A stretch of DNA of 61,990 bases from contig JAUVXD010000010.1 of the NCBI GenBank assembly GCA_030603805.1, positions 1-61,990 on the forward strand, given 5' to 3'. Each line of letters opens with the position of its first letter. Within the stretch, counting starts at the first letter, position 1. This DNA comes from Acholeplasmataceae bacterium. GTDB taxonomy: Bacteria > Bacillota_I > Bacilli_A > Acholeplasmatales > Acholeplasmataceae. Below the pieces are notes generated by a model. That model ran no database searches. It was not told the DNA's origin and saw only the letters and a program-made list of their open reading frames with translations. Position numbers and translations under genes: made by a program. Shown here piece after piece: positions 1 to 9,376 of the stretch.

Positions 1-170
1 AAAGGTATACAAGTTTTTACGAACTCGAGGTTCAAATCATTTAACTACGCCTTCGCTCTTATTTTACTACCATTCATATAAATATAAAAGACTAAGAGAA
101 TAGCTCCTAGCCTTAGTATACGAAAAAGCCATTCGAGAAGACTCGAGATGGCTTTATTTAAACAATTAAG
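1..170. other. left-edge non-coding stretch
   Basis: No supported gene. Apart from the terminator hairpin at 123-158 this stretch is AT-rich. A weak inverted repeat (ACTAAG ... CTTAGT, about 92-117) is visible but has no clear role. Whatever lies further left is outside the window. Confidence 0.5.
123..158 (-). terminator. terminator of the carbohydrate ABC operon
   Basis: On the minus strand, just after the stop of the Ig-like lipoprotein gene, AGCCAT pairs with ATGGCT and a further CGAG/CTCG pairing extends the stem past a small bulge. A U-tract follows (plus-strand A-run at 123-127). This fits a rho-independent terminator at the end of the five-gene operon. Confidence 0.75.
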
Positions 171-3100
171 TTATCTTAATCCGTAAATCTTAACACCGTC
201 GATGTATAGTCTTGAAGTTGCTGATGGTGCAGTATCAAATGTGATTTGGAACTTAACTCTCAAGTTACCTGTTTGTTGTTCTGTTGCAACATTATATGTA
301 TATTCAGTAGATGTTGTGGTAAGAATGAATGTTTCTGGGTTAATCCAAGTTGTTCCGCCATCGGTTGAAATGGTTACAATAACATTAATGCCTGCAGTAT
401 TTGCAGCTGAGAAAACAATTTTTGATACTTTATCAGTATCGAAGTTTGTGAAGGTATAACCTAAATTACCTACTGCAGATGTATACCATCTCATTTGAGC
501 GGATTGAAGGCCAATAATTGGAGCCGTAGTTGATGAGGTACCATAGTAGAACCCCCATTGATTGCCGACTGGACCTTGATAAACAACAGTTGTATTATTA
601 TATACTTGACCAGCTGTAAATCCTTCAGCTGCTTCAAATCCTGTTTCATAAACTAATGTTTCTGTTAAGGCGGGTGCTTCAGGATCCATTGTGCCATTTA
701 GAATTAATTCGGTTGCAACATATGCTTCACCAACAAGTTCTTTAATGACAACATTGTCTAAAACAAAGAACTGTGGTACTGCTTTGCCAGCAAAAAGTAA
801 GCCCATTTCAAGTTTGAATTGTGCAGGAGTTGTGAAGTTGCCTTCAGCAGGTAATGTAAAGTCAACAGTAATGGTTTGCATTTCTGTTGTTACAGCGATA
901 TCACTCTTAACAAAGTAAGGTACCCATCCTGAGGCTCCATGACCAATAGCAAGTGTAATATCTCCAGCTACTGATGCTCTCGCATCAAACATAACGCGAT
1001 AAGATTTACCAGCAACTAGTTGCATATGTCCAACATTATCCGCACCAGTTCCTAAAGAGAAAGCATCTTGGATAATTTGAATCTTCCAATTATCTGCTCC
1101 AATTGAATTAATAGCAGTAAGTGTTAAAACAAGTTCTCCTTCAACACCTTTAATTGTACCCGCAGTACCTTCCCAATCATTAACGAAAGCGCGATATTCA
1201 GGTAGATTATACTCTAAAATCACTTTGTCTGCCTTAAGAACAGTGTATTCAACGGTACCTGTACCGTATTCAGTAGTACCAATCTTAAGTGAATAAGTCA
1301 TTACGACAGTTGCATCGCCATCTTCAAACACTGGACGTGTTACCACACCAGCATTTGTAATCACTGCTGGATCACTTGATGTCCAAGTAACCACTGAACC
1401 AAATAATCCAGTTGCTGGAAGTGTTATGTCTGCAACAACTTCTGCATTAGCTGCTGGCTTCACGAAAAGTGCAGCTGCAACAGCGCCAAGTTCTGCTTCA
1501 GATCCAACAGCGCCAACTGTAACAAGGTTTGCTTGGAATAACATGACTTGATAGTTTGCGTTATTTCTTTGTGCGCCACCAAGAACAGTAACCTGTGCGC
1601 CAACTTCTGCTGCAACGAGTAATTGTTGAACAGCATCTCTATTTAATGCAATTTGGTCTGAACCACTGACTAATCTTAAGTTATAAGTGCCAGCTGTTGT
1701 CACTAAATGGAAATCAGATGGAGTACCTGTATAATCTTGACGTAAGTAACCTGTAACAGAAACATGTTTACCTTGATTGTCAACAAGTTCTGCTGGTGAA
1801 GTTAATACCGTTGGAGTCACTGCAACGCCAGTTTCTATTACAGTAACTGCTGTAATATTGATGATTTGTGGAGATAAACCAAACTCACCACGCGCACCAA
1901 CGATTTTCACTCTATTGCCAACCACTAAGGAATCCTTAAATGATGCAGCAACTTTATAAACATAGATACCTGCAGTATTGTCTTCTAAGAAGAATACAGC
2001 ACGATCTGAACCATCAAATGCGATGGACGTAATTAAACCTTCGATTGTAACAATCGTTGTGTTTGCTGCAGCTCTTGCATAAGCAACCGTTCTAATGATT
2101 TCTCCAACTGTTACATCAAAAGTTTTCACAAATTCAGCAGTACCAACAACAACAGTTGCTGTTAATGTTACAACAACATTACCTGTTTCTGGTAATACGA
2201 CTGCGCCAGTTTCTGGATTAATGATGGCTGGATGGCTAGATGTCCAAGTAATGGTTGATCCATGTGCACCAGTTGTTGGAAGTGTAATTGCAGTTGCAGA
2301 TTCTCTTTCTTCTGGAATTTGGATTAAGCCTGCTGCTTGTTCAGCTTTGCCAGCATCATCTAATTCAACATAACCACCAACAACGATATCCGCTGCAGTG
2401 TAGATCATAATTCTTGGGCCATTATTCCATCCAAGAGGACCAAATACTGAGAACGTGTCGCCAGCTTCCATGCCTTCTAAGACAGCAATGAGTGCATTAC
2501 GTACGGCAACATCAGCATAATCACCAGGATGTGGTACGTTAATTTGAACTTCTTTATCACCTACAACAATGATTGCAGCATTGGATGCAGCAGTTGTAGA
2601 GATCGTAACCTTAGCTTTTAATGTACCTGTGAAGTAGACATATTCGCTCTTAAAGGTTGCAAAATCATCAGTAGCTTCAACTTTTTCTGCAACAAATGGG
2701 TTACCTGAAGAAATAATTTCAATATTTTCCCATGGTGATGCAAGTTGTTCAAGGCCATTAAACGCAGTTCTAACACCAATTAGTCTAATCTTATCGCCGA
2801 CTTTGATGTTTTGAACACCTGTGCCAGCAAGTCTAAATAAGAAGATACCTGCAGTGTCATCTTGGATAAAGACTGCTGCATTGCTAAAGCTTGATGAGTA
2901 AATGAAGTATGTGACTGTACCTTCAATCCACACTTTAGTACCTGCTGCTTTAGTGAGTGCATTTGCGATAGTAGTCAGTTCTAGTTGACCGACATTAATC
3001 TTAATGGTTGCTACTTTAGATGCTTCACCCTTAGTAATGGTTGCTGTTAAAGTAACTTCAGTTTGACCTTCAGCTGGGAGTGTCACTGCACCAGTCGTTG

Positions 3101-4847
3101 AATTGATCAATGTTTCATTGCTTGATGTCCATGCAATGGTTGCACCAAGTAATGTGGTTGGAAGTGAAACAGTACCTGCTTCAGTAAATGCCTTAGGTGT
3201 TTGACCAATCAGTGTAGATTCAACAAGATTGACAGTACCTTGATCATCAAGTGATGTTTGAATGTCATCAATTGTACCTAAGAACAGTGAATAGAACACA
3301 TAACGGTCATTTCTATAACCATACATAATTAAGTTGAATGTAACTACTTGATCATGAAGGTTATTAAATGCTGCTTTGTTTGAATGGTAATAGACAACAA
3401 CGCCATCCATAGTATGTGGGCTATTGGCTGCTGTTGGGATGTCTGGTCCAGTATAATCTGGGTTAACAAAGACTGTACCATAGTTGTCTGTTGGATTTTG
3501 GACTCTAACTTTTGCAGTTAAGCGGTAGTATTGAATCACAAAGTTTGGATTTTCAGTGGATGGAACCACATGATTTGCAAGCATTGCTGATACGTTTTCA
3601 GCAACGATTGGTGTTGGAACATAAGGTGCTTCTTCAGATGCAAAGAACATAATAGGTTCAGATGCAGAGAAGGATAATTGCCATGTGTTATTGAAGCGTG
3701 TTGCAATACCTCTAACGGTATAAACACCATTCTTAACAACAGGTTCACCTGTTTGAGTCACTTTATTGCTTGCTGTTGGAATATACATGAAGAGGTATCC
3801 AGATTCATCCATGATGACTAGACCATCTCCTGTAATACCTAAAACAGTCACGTTATTAATTTGAACATATGTGTTAACGACGTTACCAGTGACTGGGTTT
3901 TGAGCAATTTCAATCGCTTCAGCAATGTTAGAAACAACAACGTATGAAGTTGCAGCTAAGACAACAACTTCAAATTCCTTAGTTACTGATGCTGTACCTA
4001 AAGTTAAGGTTGCAGTTAAGATAATCGTTACATTGTTTTCACCACGAACAACCACACCTGTATTTGAAATCACAGCTGTATTGCTGGATGACCAAGTGAC
4101 TGTAACGCCTTCAGTACCTACAACGCTAGGTAATGATAAGTTTGCACTCACACCATCACTAACGCCTGATAGGAGTAGCGCATCACTTGCTTCTTGTAAG
4201 ATCAAAGACGCTGGTTTTTCAGTAATTGCAGGAACAACCATGTTGAATTCTCTTTCAACATTGTTAATGGATGCAATCAAGGTAACGTTAGCATTTGGTT
4301 GCCCATATGCTGGACGTACAACAACACCAGTTGCTGAAATCACTGCAGGAATAGTTGATTCCCAAGTGACTGCAAGACCGTTCGCTGTTGTTGGTAATGT
4401 AATGTTTCCATTCACAGTATAAATTTGAGTGGTTGCATTATAAGTTAATGCACCAGTAATGTTAATGGCATTCAGTGCTGCTTGCACATCATGACCTTTA
4501 ACAATCAATGTAAACTGTTTGGTTGCAGTTGCATCACCAACCGTTGCGGTTGCTGTTAAAATGACAGTAACATCATTAAATCCTCTAGTTACTGTACCAT
4601 TATTTGCGATAACGCTTGTGTTATTAGATGACCATGTAATCGCAACATCACCAACTGTGGTTGGTAAATTAAGATTTTGAGTCACGGAATTGGCATTATC
4701 ACCAGATGCAAAGATAATAGCTACGCTATCAGCTGCTTCATCAGCAAGCTCTTGATTATTATTACCACACGCAATCAGCGTGAAGGTAAGAATGAGAGCC
4801 ATGAATACAGTCAATAAGCTTCTTGTAAAGCTAAATTTCTTACTCAT
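171..4847 (-). CDS. giant Ig-like / OB-fold surface lipoprotein (1558 aa)
   Basis: Signal peptide with lipobox LIAC (Cys27) predicts a membrane-anchored lipoprotein. Six Ig-like repeats with a WSS/WTSS...VTLTAT pattern lie at about 67-116, 158-205, 247-297, 568-618, 864-914 and 1150-1203. OB-fold-like modules sit between them (about 300-400, 420-530, 620-715, 725-825, 915-1005, 1015-1112), recognisable from phrases such as FIQDDTAGIFLFRL. A CBM4/9-like beta-sandwich (about 1208-1375) and a second C-terminal sandwich (about 1398-1558) end the protein. There is no LPXTG anchor. It is the last gene of a sugar ABC operon, so glycan binding at the cell surface is a reasonable inference; no catalytic domain was recognised. 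The start has GGAGG eight bases upstream. Domain types are from pattern memory; the exact ligand is unknown. Confidence 0.85.
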   Translation of the reverse strand: MSKKFSFTRSLLTVFMALILTFTLIACGNNNQELADEAADSVAIIFASGDNANSVTQNLNLPTTVGDVAITWSSNNTSVIANNGTVTRGFNDVTVILTATATVGDATATKQFTLIVKGHDVQAALNAINITGALTYNATTQIYTVNGNITLPTTANGLAVTWESTIPAVISATGVVVRPAYGQPNANVTLIASINNVEREFNMVVPAITEKPASLILQEASDALLLSGVSDGVSANLSLPSVVGTEGVTVTWSSSNTAVISNTGVVVRGENNVTIILTATLTLGTASVTKEFEVVVLAATSYVVVSNIAEAIEIAQNPVTGNVVNTYVQINNVTVLGITGDGLVIMDESGYLFMYIPTASNKVTQTGEPVVKNGVYTVRGIATRFNNTWQLSFSASEPIMFFASEEAPYVPTPIVAENVSAMLANHVVPSTENPNFVIQYYRLTAKVRVQNPTDNYGTVFVNPDYTGPDIPTAANSPHTMDGVVVYYHSNKAAFNNLHDQVVTFNLIMYGYRNDRYVFYSLFLGTIDDIQTSLDDQGTVNLVESTLIGQTPKAFTEAGTVSLPTTLLGATIAWTSSNETLINSTTGAVTLPAEGQTEVTLTATITKGEASKVATIKINVGQLELTTIANALTKAAGTKVWIEGTVTYFIYSSSFSNAAVFIQDDTAGIFLFRLAGTGVQNIKVGDKIRLIGVRTAFNGLEQLASPWENIEIISSGNPFVAEKVEATDDFATFKSEYVYFTGTLKAKVTISTTAASNAAIIVVGDKEVQINVPHPGDYADVAVRNALIAVLEGMEAGDTFSVFGPLGWNNGPRIMIYTAADIVVGGYVELDDAGKAEQAAGLIQIPEERESATAITLPTTGAHGSTITWTSSHPAIINPETGAVVLPETGNVVVTLTATVVVGTAEFVKTFDVTVGEIIRTVAYARAAANTTIVTIEGLITSIAFDGSDRAVFFLEDNTAGIYVYKVAASFKDSLVVGNRVKIVGARGEFGLSPQIINITAVTVIETGVAVTPTVLTSPAELVDNQGKHVSVTGYLRQDYTGTPSDFHLVTTAGTYNLRLVSGSDQIALNRDAVQQLLVAAEVGAQVTVLGGAQRNNANYQVMLFQANLVTVGAVGSEAELGAVAAALFVKPAANAEVVADITLPATGLFGSVVTWTSSDPAVITNAGVVTRPVFEDGDATVVMTYSLKIGTTEYGTGTVEYTVLKADKVILEYNLPEYRAFVNDWEGTAGTIKGVEGELVLTLTAINSIGADNWKIQIIQDAFSLGTGADNVGHMQLVAGKSYRVMFDARASVAGDITLAIGHGASGWVPYFVKSDIAVTTEMQTITVDFTLPAEGNFTTPAQFKLEMGLLFAGKAVPQFFVLDNVVIKELVGEAYVATELILNGTMDPEAPALTETLVYETGFEAAEGFTAGQVYNNTTVVYQGPVGNQWGFYYGTSSTTAPIIGLQSAQMRWYTSAVGNLGYTFTNFDTDKVSKIVFSAANTAGINVIVTISTDGGTTWINPETFILTTTSTEYTYNVATEQQTGNLRVKFQITFDTAPSATSRLYIDGVKIYGLR

Positions 4848-4895
4848 TTGTTTCCTCCATTTTATTTTTTAAAACGACTTTCTATAGTTTGTTGC

Positions 4896-4920
4896 CTGGT
4901 GCAACCAGAGATTGCACCAG
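4896..4920 (-). other. intercistronic hairpin after the binding-protein gene
   Basis: Perfect 9-bp inverted repeat, CTGGTGCAA with TTGCACCAG, around a 7-base loop, located between the stop of the solute-binding protein gene (4942) and the start of the lipoprotein gene (4847). It has no U-tract on the transcript, so it is more likely an mRNA-stabilising or processing hairpin than a terminator. Confidence 0.7.
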
Positions 4921-4941
4921 ACAAAGAAAAACCTTTAAAAA

Positions 4942-6813
4942 CTATCCACCTAAGTTTGCTTCATTAAACGCATCGGTGAGTGCTTGTTGGATGTTACCAT
5001 CACCAAGCATAATACGTTCTAAGGCAAGACCTACTTGAGTTCTAGCTCTTGATGAGCCTACGAATGCTGGATCATAGAAGAAATATCCTGATTGTTGATA
5101 TGCTGCAAGTGCAGTAATCGCAATCGCATTGTTTGGTTGATTTAAGAATGCTGTATACGTTGGGTGTGTATAAGCACTGGTTCTCACTGGGAGGTAACCG
5201 GTGTTAATAGCCCAGTCCATCGTATTTTCAGTGTTAATTAAATGCTTTAAGAATAACCATGAAGCCAGTTGTTCTTGTGATGTACCCTTCGTTAATAAGG
5301 AAATATTCGTACCTTGTTGAATGACAGCACGATCATTTGGACGATCTGCGTTGTATGGAATCGGTGCAACTCCAATTTGGAAGGTTGTTCCTAAAGATGG
5401 GTTTGCTGCATTAAATCCACCAGGAATGTTATATCTAACACCTGCTGATGAACCGAATGTTACATACACTTGACCATTAACAAATGGCGTTGATGCATAT
5501 TGTTGATCCCAGAAGTCTGGTAAAGTGATGATGCTATTATTATCCTTTAAGAATTGCATTGCTGCAAACGTATTTTGGTTGGTGTGCCACAAATATTGGC
5601 CTCTCATGTTGGTGAAGTTGATTGCTGTGTATTGTCCACCAAATTGACGCGTAAATGTAATGAATGCATTACCATTTGAGTCATATGCAGCAGGTCTAAA
5701 CGATGTTGGTGTTTGACCATTTGCATACGCATGGTTTCTTAAGGTTGGTGCCATTGCAATTAGTTCTTGCCATGTAGTTGGTGCAGTAAGACCAAGTGCA
5801 TCAAAGACAGTCTTGTTATAAATCATAACTTCAGTTGATTTATTGAATGGTAGTGAATAGAAAGTACCTGCTAAGTCATATTGGCTGTTTTCTTCGCGAT
5901 ATGCTTGAATAATATCATCAAACGCATCAGCACCATGAAGACCCCAAATGTCGCTATGAATATATGGGTTTAAGTTGACAACAACTTTACCATTTAAATA
6001 TTCAGCCACATGGTCTGGATACCCTTGAACAAGGTTTGGATACGTCCCTGCGGTAATTGCATTGATCATATTTGATCTTAGAGTGTTATAGTTACCAGCA
6101 CTTTCAGCAATCACAACAGTAATGTTAGCACCATGTTCAGTAGCCATCTTTTGTTCGAATGAACGCGCATACTTGTTTAACAGAGCAGTGTTATCTTGGC
6201 CCATCGCATGCCATAACGTAATTGTCATAGGTGCTGTAGATAACGTAAATGGTACTGGACTTTCAGTGACTGTTAAAATGATGGTCACTGTAGTACGTCC
6301 ACCTGCACTATTAGTTGCACGTAAACGAATGGTGTAAGTACCTGGAACTTCAAGATTGTAGTTTCCAAGAACTTCAAGTGTTAAATCATCATCAATAGGG
6401 TCAGTGACTGTGACACCTTGTGTTGGGTTATAGGTACCAGAACCAATATAAAACGTTGGTGTTGGATTGAACCCTGTAATCACCGGAACCGGTGCATCAC
6501 CTGCCACGGTTAAATTGATGGTTACACGTGTGGTTTCACCTGCACTATCTGTAACAGATAAAATGATTTCATAATTTCCTGGGAAATTTTCATCACCTTG
6601 TTCCCATCCTGAAACCGTAATTTGATCGGTTAGATTCCCATCTTCGCGATCTTTTGCTTCTACCCCATCAAGTGGGTTAAATGCTTGTCCAACCTCAATG
6701 GTTGGTGTTAAATTGACGCCTTCGAAATACGGTGCTTGATTTCTACGTGTTGCACACGCAGAGAGCACAAGTATTGCAAGCGCTACTAATACAACTGAAA
6801 ATATTTTCTTCAT
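4942..6813 (-). CDS. carbohydrate ABC transporter solute-binding lipoprotein with two N-terminal Ig-like domains
   Basis: Extracellular solute-binding protein, family 1 (MalE/UgpB type), 623 aa. I place the start at MKKIFS (6813) because GGAGG lies seven bases upstream; six extra in-frame codons upstream are unlikely to be used. Lipobox LSAC follows the signal peptide. Two DUF5011-like Ig domains (about 27-105 and 108-190, each with a D-x-x-D-G/D-DDL motif) precede the binding domain (about 195-623; begins TLWHAMGQDN). These spacers are extra to the usual family length of about 420 aa and may lift the binding domain off the membrane. It is downstream of two permeases and an ATPase, so it is the receptor of the importer. 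Substrate unknown; an oligosaccharide or glycerol-phosphate-type ligand is family inference. Confidence 0.9.
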   Translation of the reverse strand: MKKIFSVVLVALAILVLSACATRRNQAPYFEGVNLTPTIEVGQAFNPLDGVEAKDREDGNLTDQITVSGWEQGDENFPGNYEIILSVTDSAGETTRVTINLTVAGDAPVPVITGFNPTPTFYIGSGTYNPTQGVTVTDPIDDDLTLEVLGNYNLEVPGTYTIRLRATNSAGGRTTVTIILTVTESPVPFTLSTAPMTITLWHAMGQDNTALLNKYARSFEQKMATEHGANITVVIAESAGNYNTLRSNMINAITAGTYPNLVQGYPDHVAEYLNGKVVVNLNPYIHSDIWGLHGADAFDDIIQAYREENSQYDLAGTFYSLPFNKSTEVMIYNKTVFDALGLTAPTTWQELIAMAPTLRNHAYANGQTPTSFRPAAYDSNGNAFITFTRQFGGQYTAINFTNMRGQYLWHTNQNTFAAMQFLKDNNSIITLPDFWDQQYASTPFVNGQVYVTFGSSAGVRYNIPGGFNAANPSLGTTFQIGVAPIPYNADRPNDRAVIQQGTNISLLTKGTSQEQLASWLFLKHLINTENTMDWAINTGYLPVRTSAYTHPTYTAFLNQPNNAIAITALAAYQQSGYFFYDPAFVGSSRARTQVGLALERIMLGDGNIQQALTDAFNEANLGG

Positions 6814-6848
6814 TGTTTCCTCCTTATACAATGTTGTTTCTATTTATA

Positions 6849-6874
6849 TAATCAACGCTGTAAACAGCTGATTA
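6849..6874 (-). other. hairpin between permease and binding-protein genes
   Basis: TAATCA/TGATTA plus GCTG/CAGC pair around a TTTA loop with a two-base bulge. It overlaps the stop codon of the permease gene and has no U-tract. It could limit upstream decay of the binding-protein message. Confidence 0.5.
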
Positions 6875-8281
6875 TCCTTTAGTACCGCTTCTTCCAACAC
6901 CTGACATAATATATTTTTTCAGGGAGAAGAATACGATGAGCAGTGGCACAGTGACCAATGCTGTTGCAGCAAGCTGCAGGTTATAAACGGGTCTTGCATC
7001 TGATCCAGATCCAAGAGTAAAGCTTGTACCTCTAAGTGCAACTGAAATTAACCAGTTTTGTCTAGAAGGTGTAACGAGTTGTGGCCAAATATAAGCATCC
7101 CATGCACCAATCGCACTTAAAATGGTAATGGTAATGATGGTTGGTCTTGCAATTGGAATCATGACTCTTGTTAAATATTTAAAGTCTCCACAACCATCAA
7201 CTTGTGCTGCACGATAGAGCGAATCTGGAATTTGCTTAAATGTTTGACGTAAGAAGAATATATAGAACACGGATGTCATAAATGGGAAGATTAACGCATA
7301 GAATGTGTCATACCATGAAAGCTTAGTGACGGTAATAAAGTTTGTAATGGTATAAAGTTCACCTGGAATCATCATGGTCATTAGGAGCACTGAGAAGATA
7401 AAATCTCTACCCTTAAATTCAAGCCTTGAGAATGCAAATGCTGCAAGTACTGTGGTAATGATGGTTCCTATTGTTGATGTAATCCCAACAAAGATGGTGT
7501 TTCTAATATAGAGTGTAAAGTCAAATCTAGTTAATGCAACCTTGAAGTTAACCCATTGCATCTCAGATAATCCAATAAAGAATCTTGGGTTAAGTGCTGT
7601 GGTTAATTCATCATAGGTTTTAAGAGCTGTAATCATCATCCAGTAGAATGGAATAAAGATGAAGAGTGCGAGTAATGTTAGGAATGAATAGGTGACAACC
7701 AGTCTAATGACTGTTTTCCCAAACTCAATCTTAGTCACTCTTTCTAAATCTTGTTGACTATCAGACATGCCTTTTCTTAAAGCGCGTTTTGCTTTACGCT
7801 TCTCTCTCACTTCAGGATCAAATAGTCCAGCAATGCTACGTCCGAGATCTTTCATGGTTAGAGCAAAACCTTTACCATCGTAAATGACTTTAATTTGAAT
7901 ACCGACTAAGTATCTTAAAACTGCTGATGGGAGATTAAACGTGAAGAAGCTCATAAACATGTAAAGGAATTGTGTGCGATATGTCCATTCATCAATATCC
8001 ACCAAATCCTTACTTCTCAAACGCTTGGTGTTAACAAAAGCTGTTGGTACAAATACAACCAAATAGAAAATCAGTAAGCTGATGGTCAAATTGACTTCCG
8101 GTGTAGAAAGTGTAAATCCAAAGACTTCATAATCTCTAATGATGACATCACTAATGACTGAAGGTACTTGTAAAATGGTAAATAGACGAGACAAAATGAT
8201 AATGGCAATTAAAATATAGGTCCAATCGAGAAGTGTTGCGATAATGTCTAATAATTTGACTTGTTTTGGAATTCTTTTCAT
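6872..8281 (-). CDS. carbohydrate ABC transporter permease, MalG-type, with long N-terminal extension
   Basis: 469 aa. The core permease (about 190-469) has the EAA loop at about 356-380 (YRAAQVDG...IPIARP) that docks with the ATPase, plus six predicted membrane segments. About 185 residues precede it, with three further hydrophobic stretches (about 11-37, 63-83, 101-127) and a basic cytoplasmic segment (about 158-185). Usual MalG-like proteins are about 280 aa, so the extension is unusual. Start has GGAGGGAA upstream and is 12 bases after the stop of the partner permease. It acts as one half of the membrane channel with the MalF-type protein. Confidence 0.9.
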   Translation of the reverse strand: MKRIPKQVKLLDIIATLLDWTYILIAIIILSRLFTILQVPSVISDVIIRDYEVFGFTLSTPEVNLTISLLIFYLVVFVPTAFVNTKRLRSKDLVDIDEWTYRTQFLYMFMSFFTFNLPSAVLRYLVGIQIKVIYDGKGFALTMKDLGRSIAGLFDPEVREKRKAKRALRKGMSDSQQDLERVTKIEFGKTVIRLVVTYSFLTLLALFIFIPFYWMMITALKTYDELTTALNPRFFIGLSEMQWVNFKVALTRFDFTLYIRNTIFVGITSTIGTIITTVLAAFAFSRLEFKGRDFIFSVLLMTMMIPGELYTITNFITVTKLSWYDTFYALIFPFMTSVFYIFFLRQTFKQIPDSLYRAAQVDGCGDFKYLTRVMIPIARPTIITITILSAIGAWDAYIWPQLVTPSRQNWLISVALRGTSFTLGSGSDARPVYNLQLAATALVTVPLLIVFFSLKKYIMSGVGRSGTKG

Positions 8282-8293
8282 GTCGCTTCCCTC

Positions 8294-9376
8294 CTAGTAG
8301 TGTACACGTCGTTTGCCGACATAAAGCTGAACCATGGTAAACATTAAGATAATAATGAATAAGATGATCGCAGCTGCAGATGCATAAGACATCATGCCAT
8401 TAATTCCTGCCATACCGATAAAGTCATAAACATAGAACACAATGGTTTTTAAGTTGATTAGACCCGAGGCACCTGTTGTGATAATACCTTCGGTATTGAT
8501 AATCGCAACAACCGATGTATAGGTTTTAAATCCACCAATGACTGATGTAATTAAGATATAGAAAATCATGGGTGATATTAAAGGTACTGTAATGCGTCTT
8601 AATGCTTTAGATTTACTTGCGCCATCGATTTGAGCTGCTTGATAATATTGTTTATCAATGCCTTGAATGCCAGATAGGAAGACAATAATTTTAAATGCGA
8701 GTCCATTCCAAATGGTATAGATTAAAATAACTGACATCGCTGACCAATAGGTCGCGCCTCTTATACCTTCAGCAATGTTACCCGTACCAAGCCAGATGAT
8801 GGGTCTTGCACCAAACCATACCAAGATTTGATTGACCAAACCTAAGGTTGTGTTAATGGTATTAGCGTTTCCGCTGAACATAAATGCAAAGACTAAACCA
8901 ATCGCGATCGTATTCGTGATATAAGGTAAGAAGAATACCGTTTGATAGAAACCTTTAAGTGGTTTGATGGAAGCAAGTGCAACAGCAATGAATAAGCTGA
9001 TTAATACAGTTGCTGGTACAGTAATTGCAACAATCAATGCTGTATTAATGACTGCTTGTCTAAACCCAGTTGCTTCTAAGATGATGTAACGATAGTTTCC
9101 AATCAGTGTATAATCATCAAACTCTCCTGTTTGAATGTTATAGCCTTCTAGGAATGAAATTAAAAACGAGTTGATAATTGGATAAAATGTGAAGACTGCA
9201 AGGAGCAGGAGTGCTGGAGCAAGATAGAAGATTGCTTTCAGCCAACCTGGCCAATGCACAACAAACCCTAAGCGTTTTCTTTCTAAAAATGCAGTGAATC
9301 GACTGGTGTACTTTCGAATGTAGTTTCTTTTCTTCCAGTTAAACTCACTGAGTGCTAGTCTCAGTTTCTTGATCAT
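8294..9376 (-). CDS. carbohydrate ABC transporter permease, MalF-type
   Basis: 360 aa, six predicted membrane segments starting around 47-70, and the EAA loop at about 245-268 (YQAAQIDGAS...VPLISP). A basic N-terminal stretch of about 45 residues precedes the first membrane segment. The start codon overlaps the stop of the ATPase gene by four bases (ATGA), so translation is probably coupled. Second half of the importer channel. Confidence 0.93.
   Translation of the reverse strand: MIKKLRLALSEFNWKKRNYIRKYTSRFTAFLERKRLGFVVHWPGWLKAIFYLAPALLLLAVFTFYPIINSFLISFLEGYNIQTGEFDDYTLIGNYRYIILEATGFRQAVINTALIVAITVPATVLISLFIAVALASIKPLKGFYQTVFFLPYITNTIAIGLVFAFMFSGNANTINTTLGLVNQILVWFGARPIIWLGTGNIAEGIRGATYWSAMSVILIYTIWNGLAFKIIVFLSGIQGIDKQYYQAAQIDGASKSKALRRITVPLISPMIFYILITSVIGGFKTYTSVVAIINTEGIITTGASGLINLKTIVFYVYDFIGMAGINGMMSYASAAAIILFIIILMFTMVQLYVGKRRVHY

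Noticed and set aside
202-4422. Several plus-strand ORFs of 60-165 codons inside the giant lipoprotein gene
   Set aside because: They are antisense readings of the Thr/Val/Ala-rich Ig repeats; no ribosome-binding sites or recognisable products.
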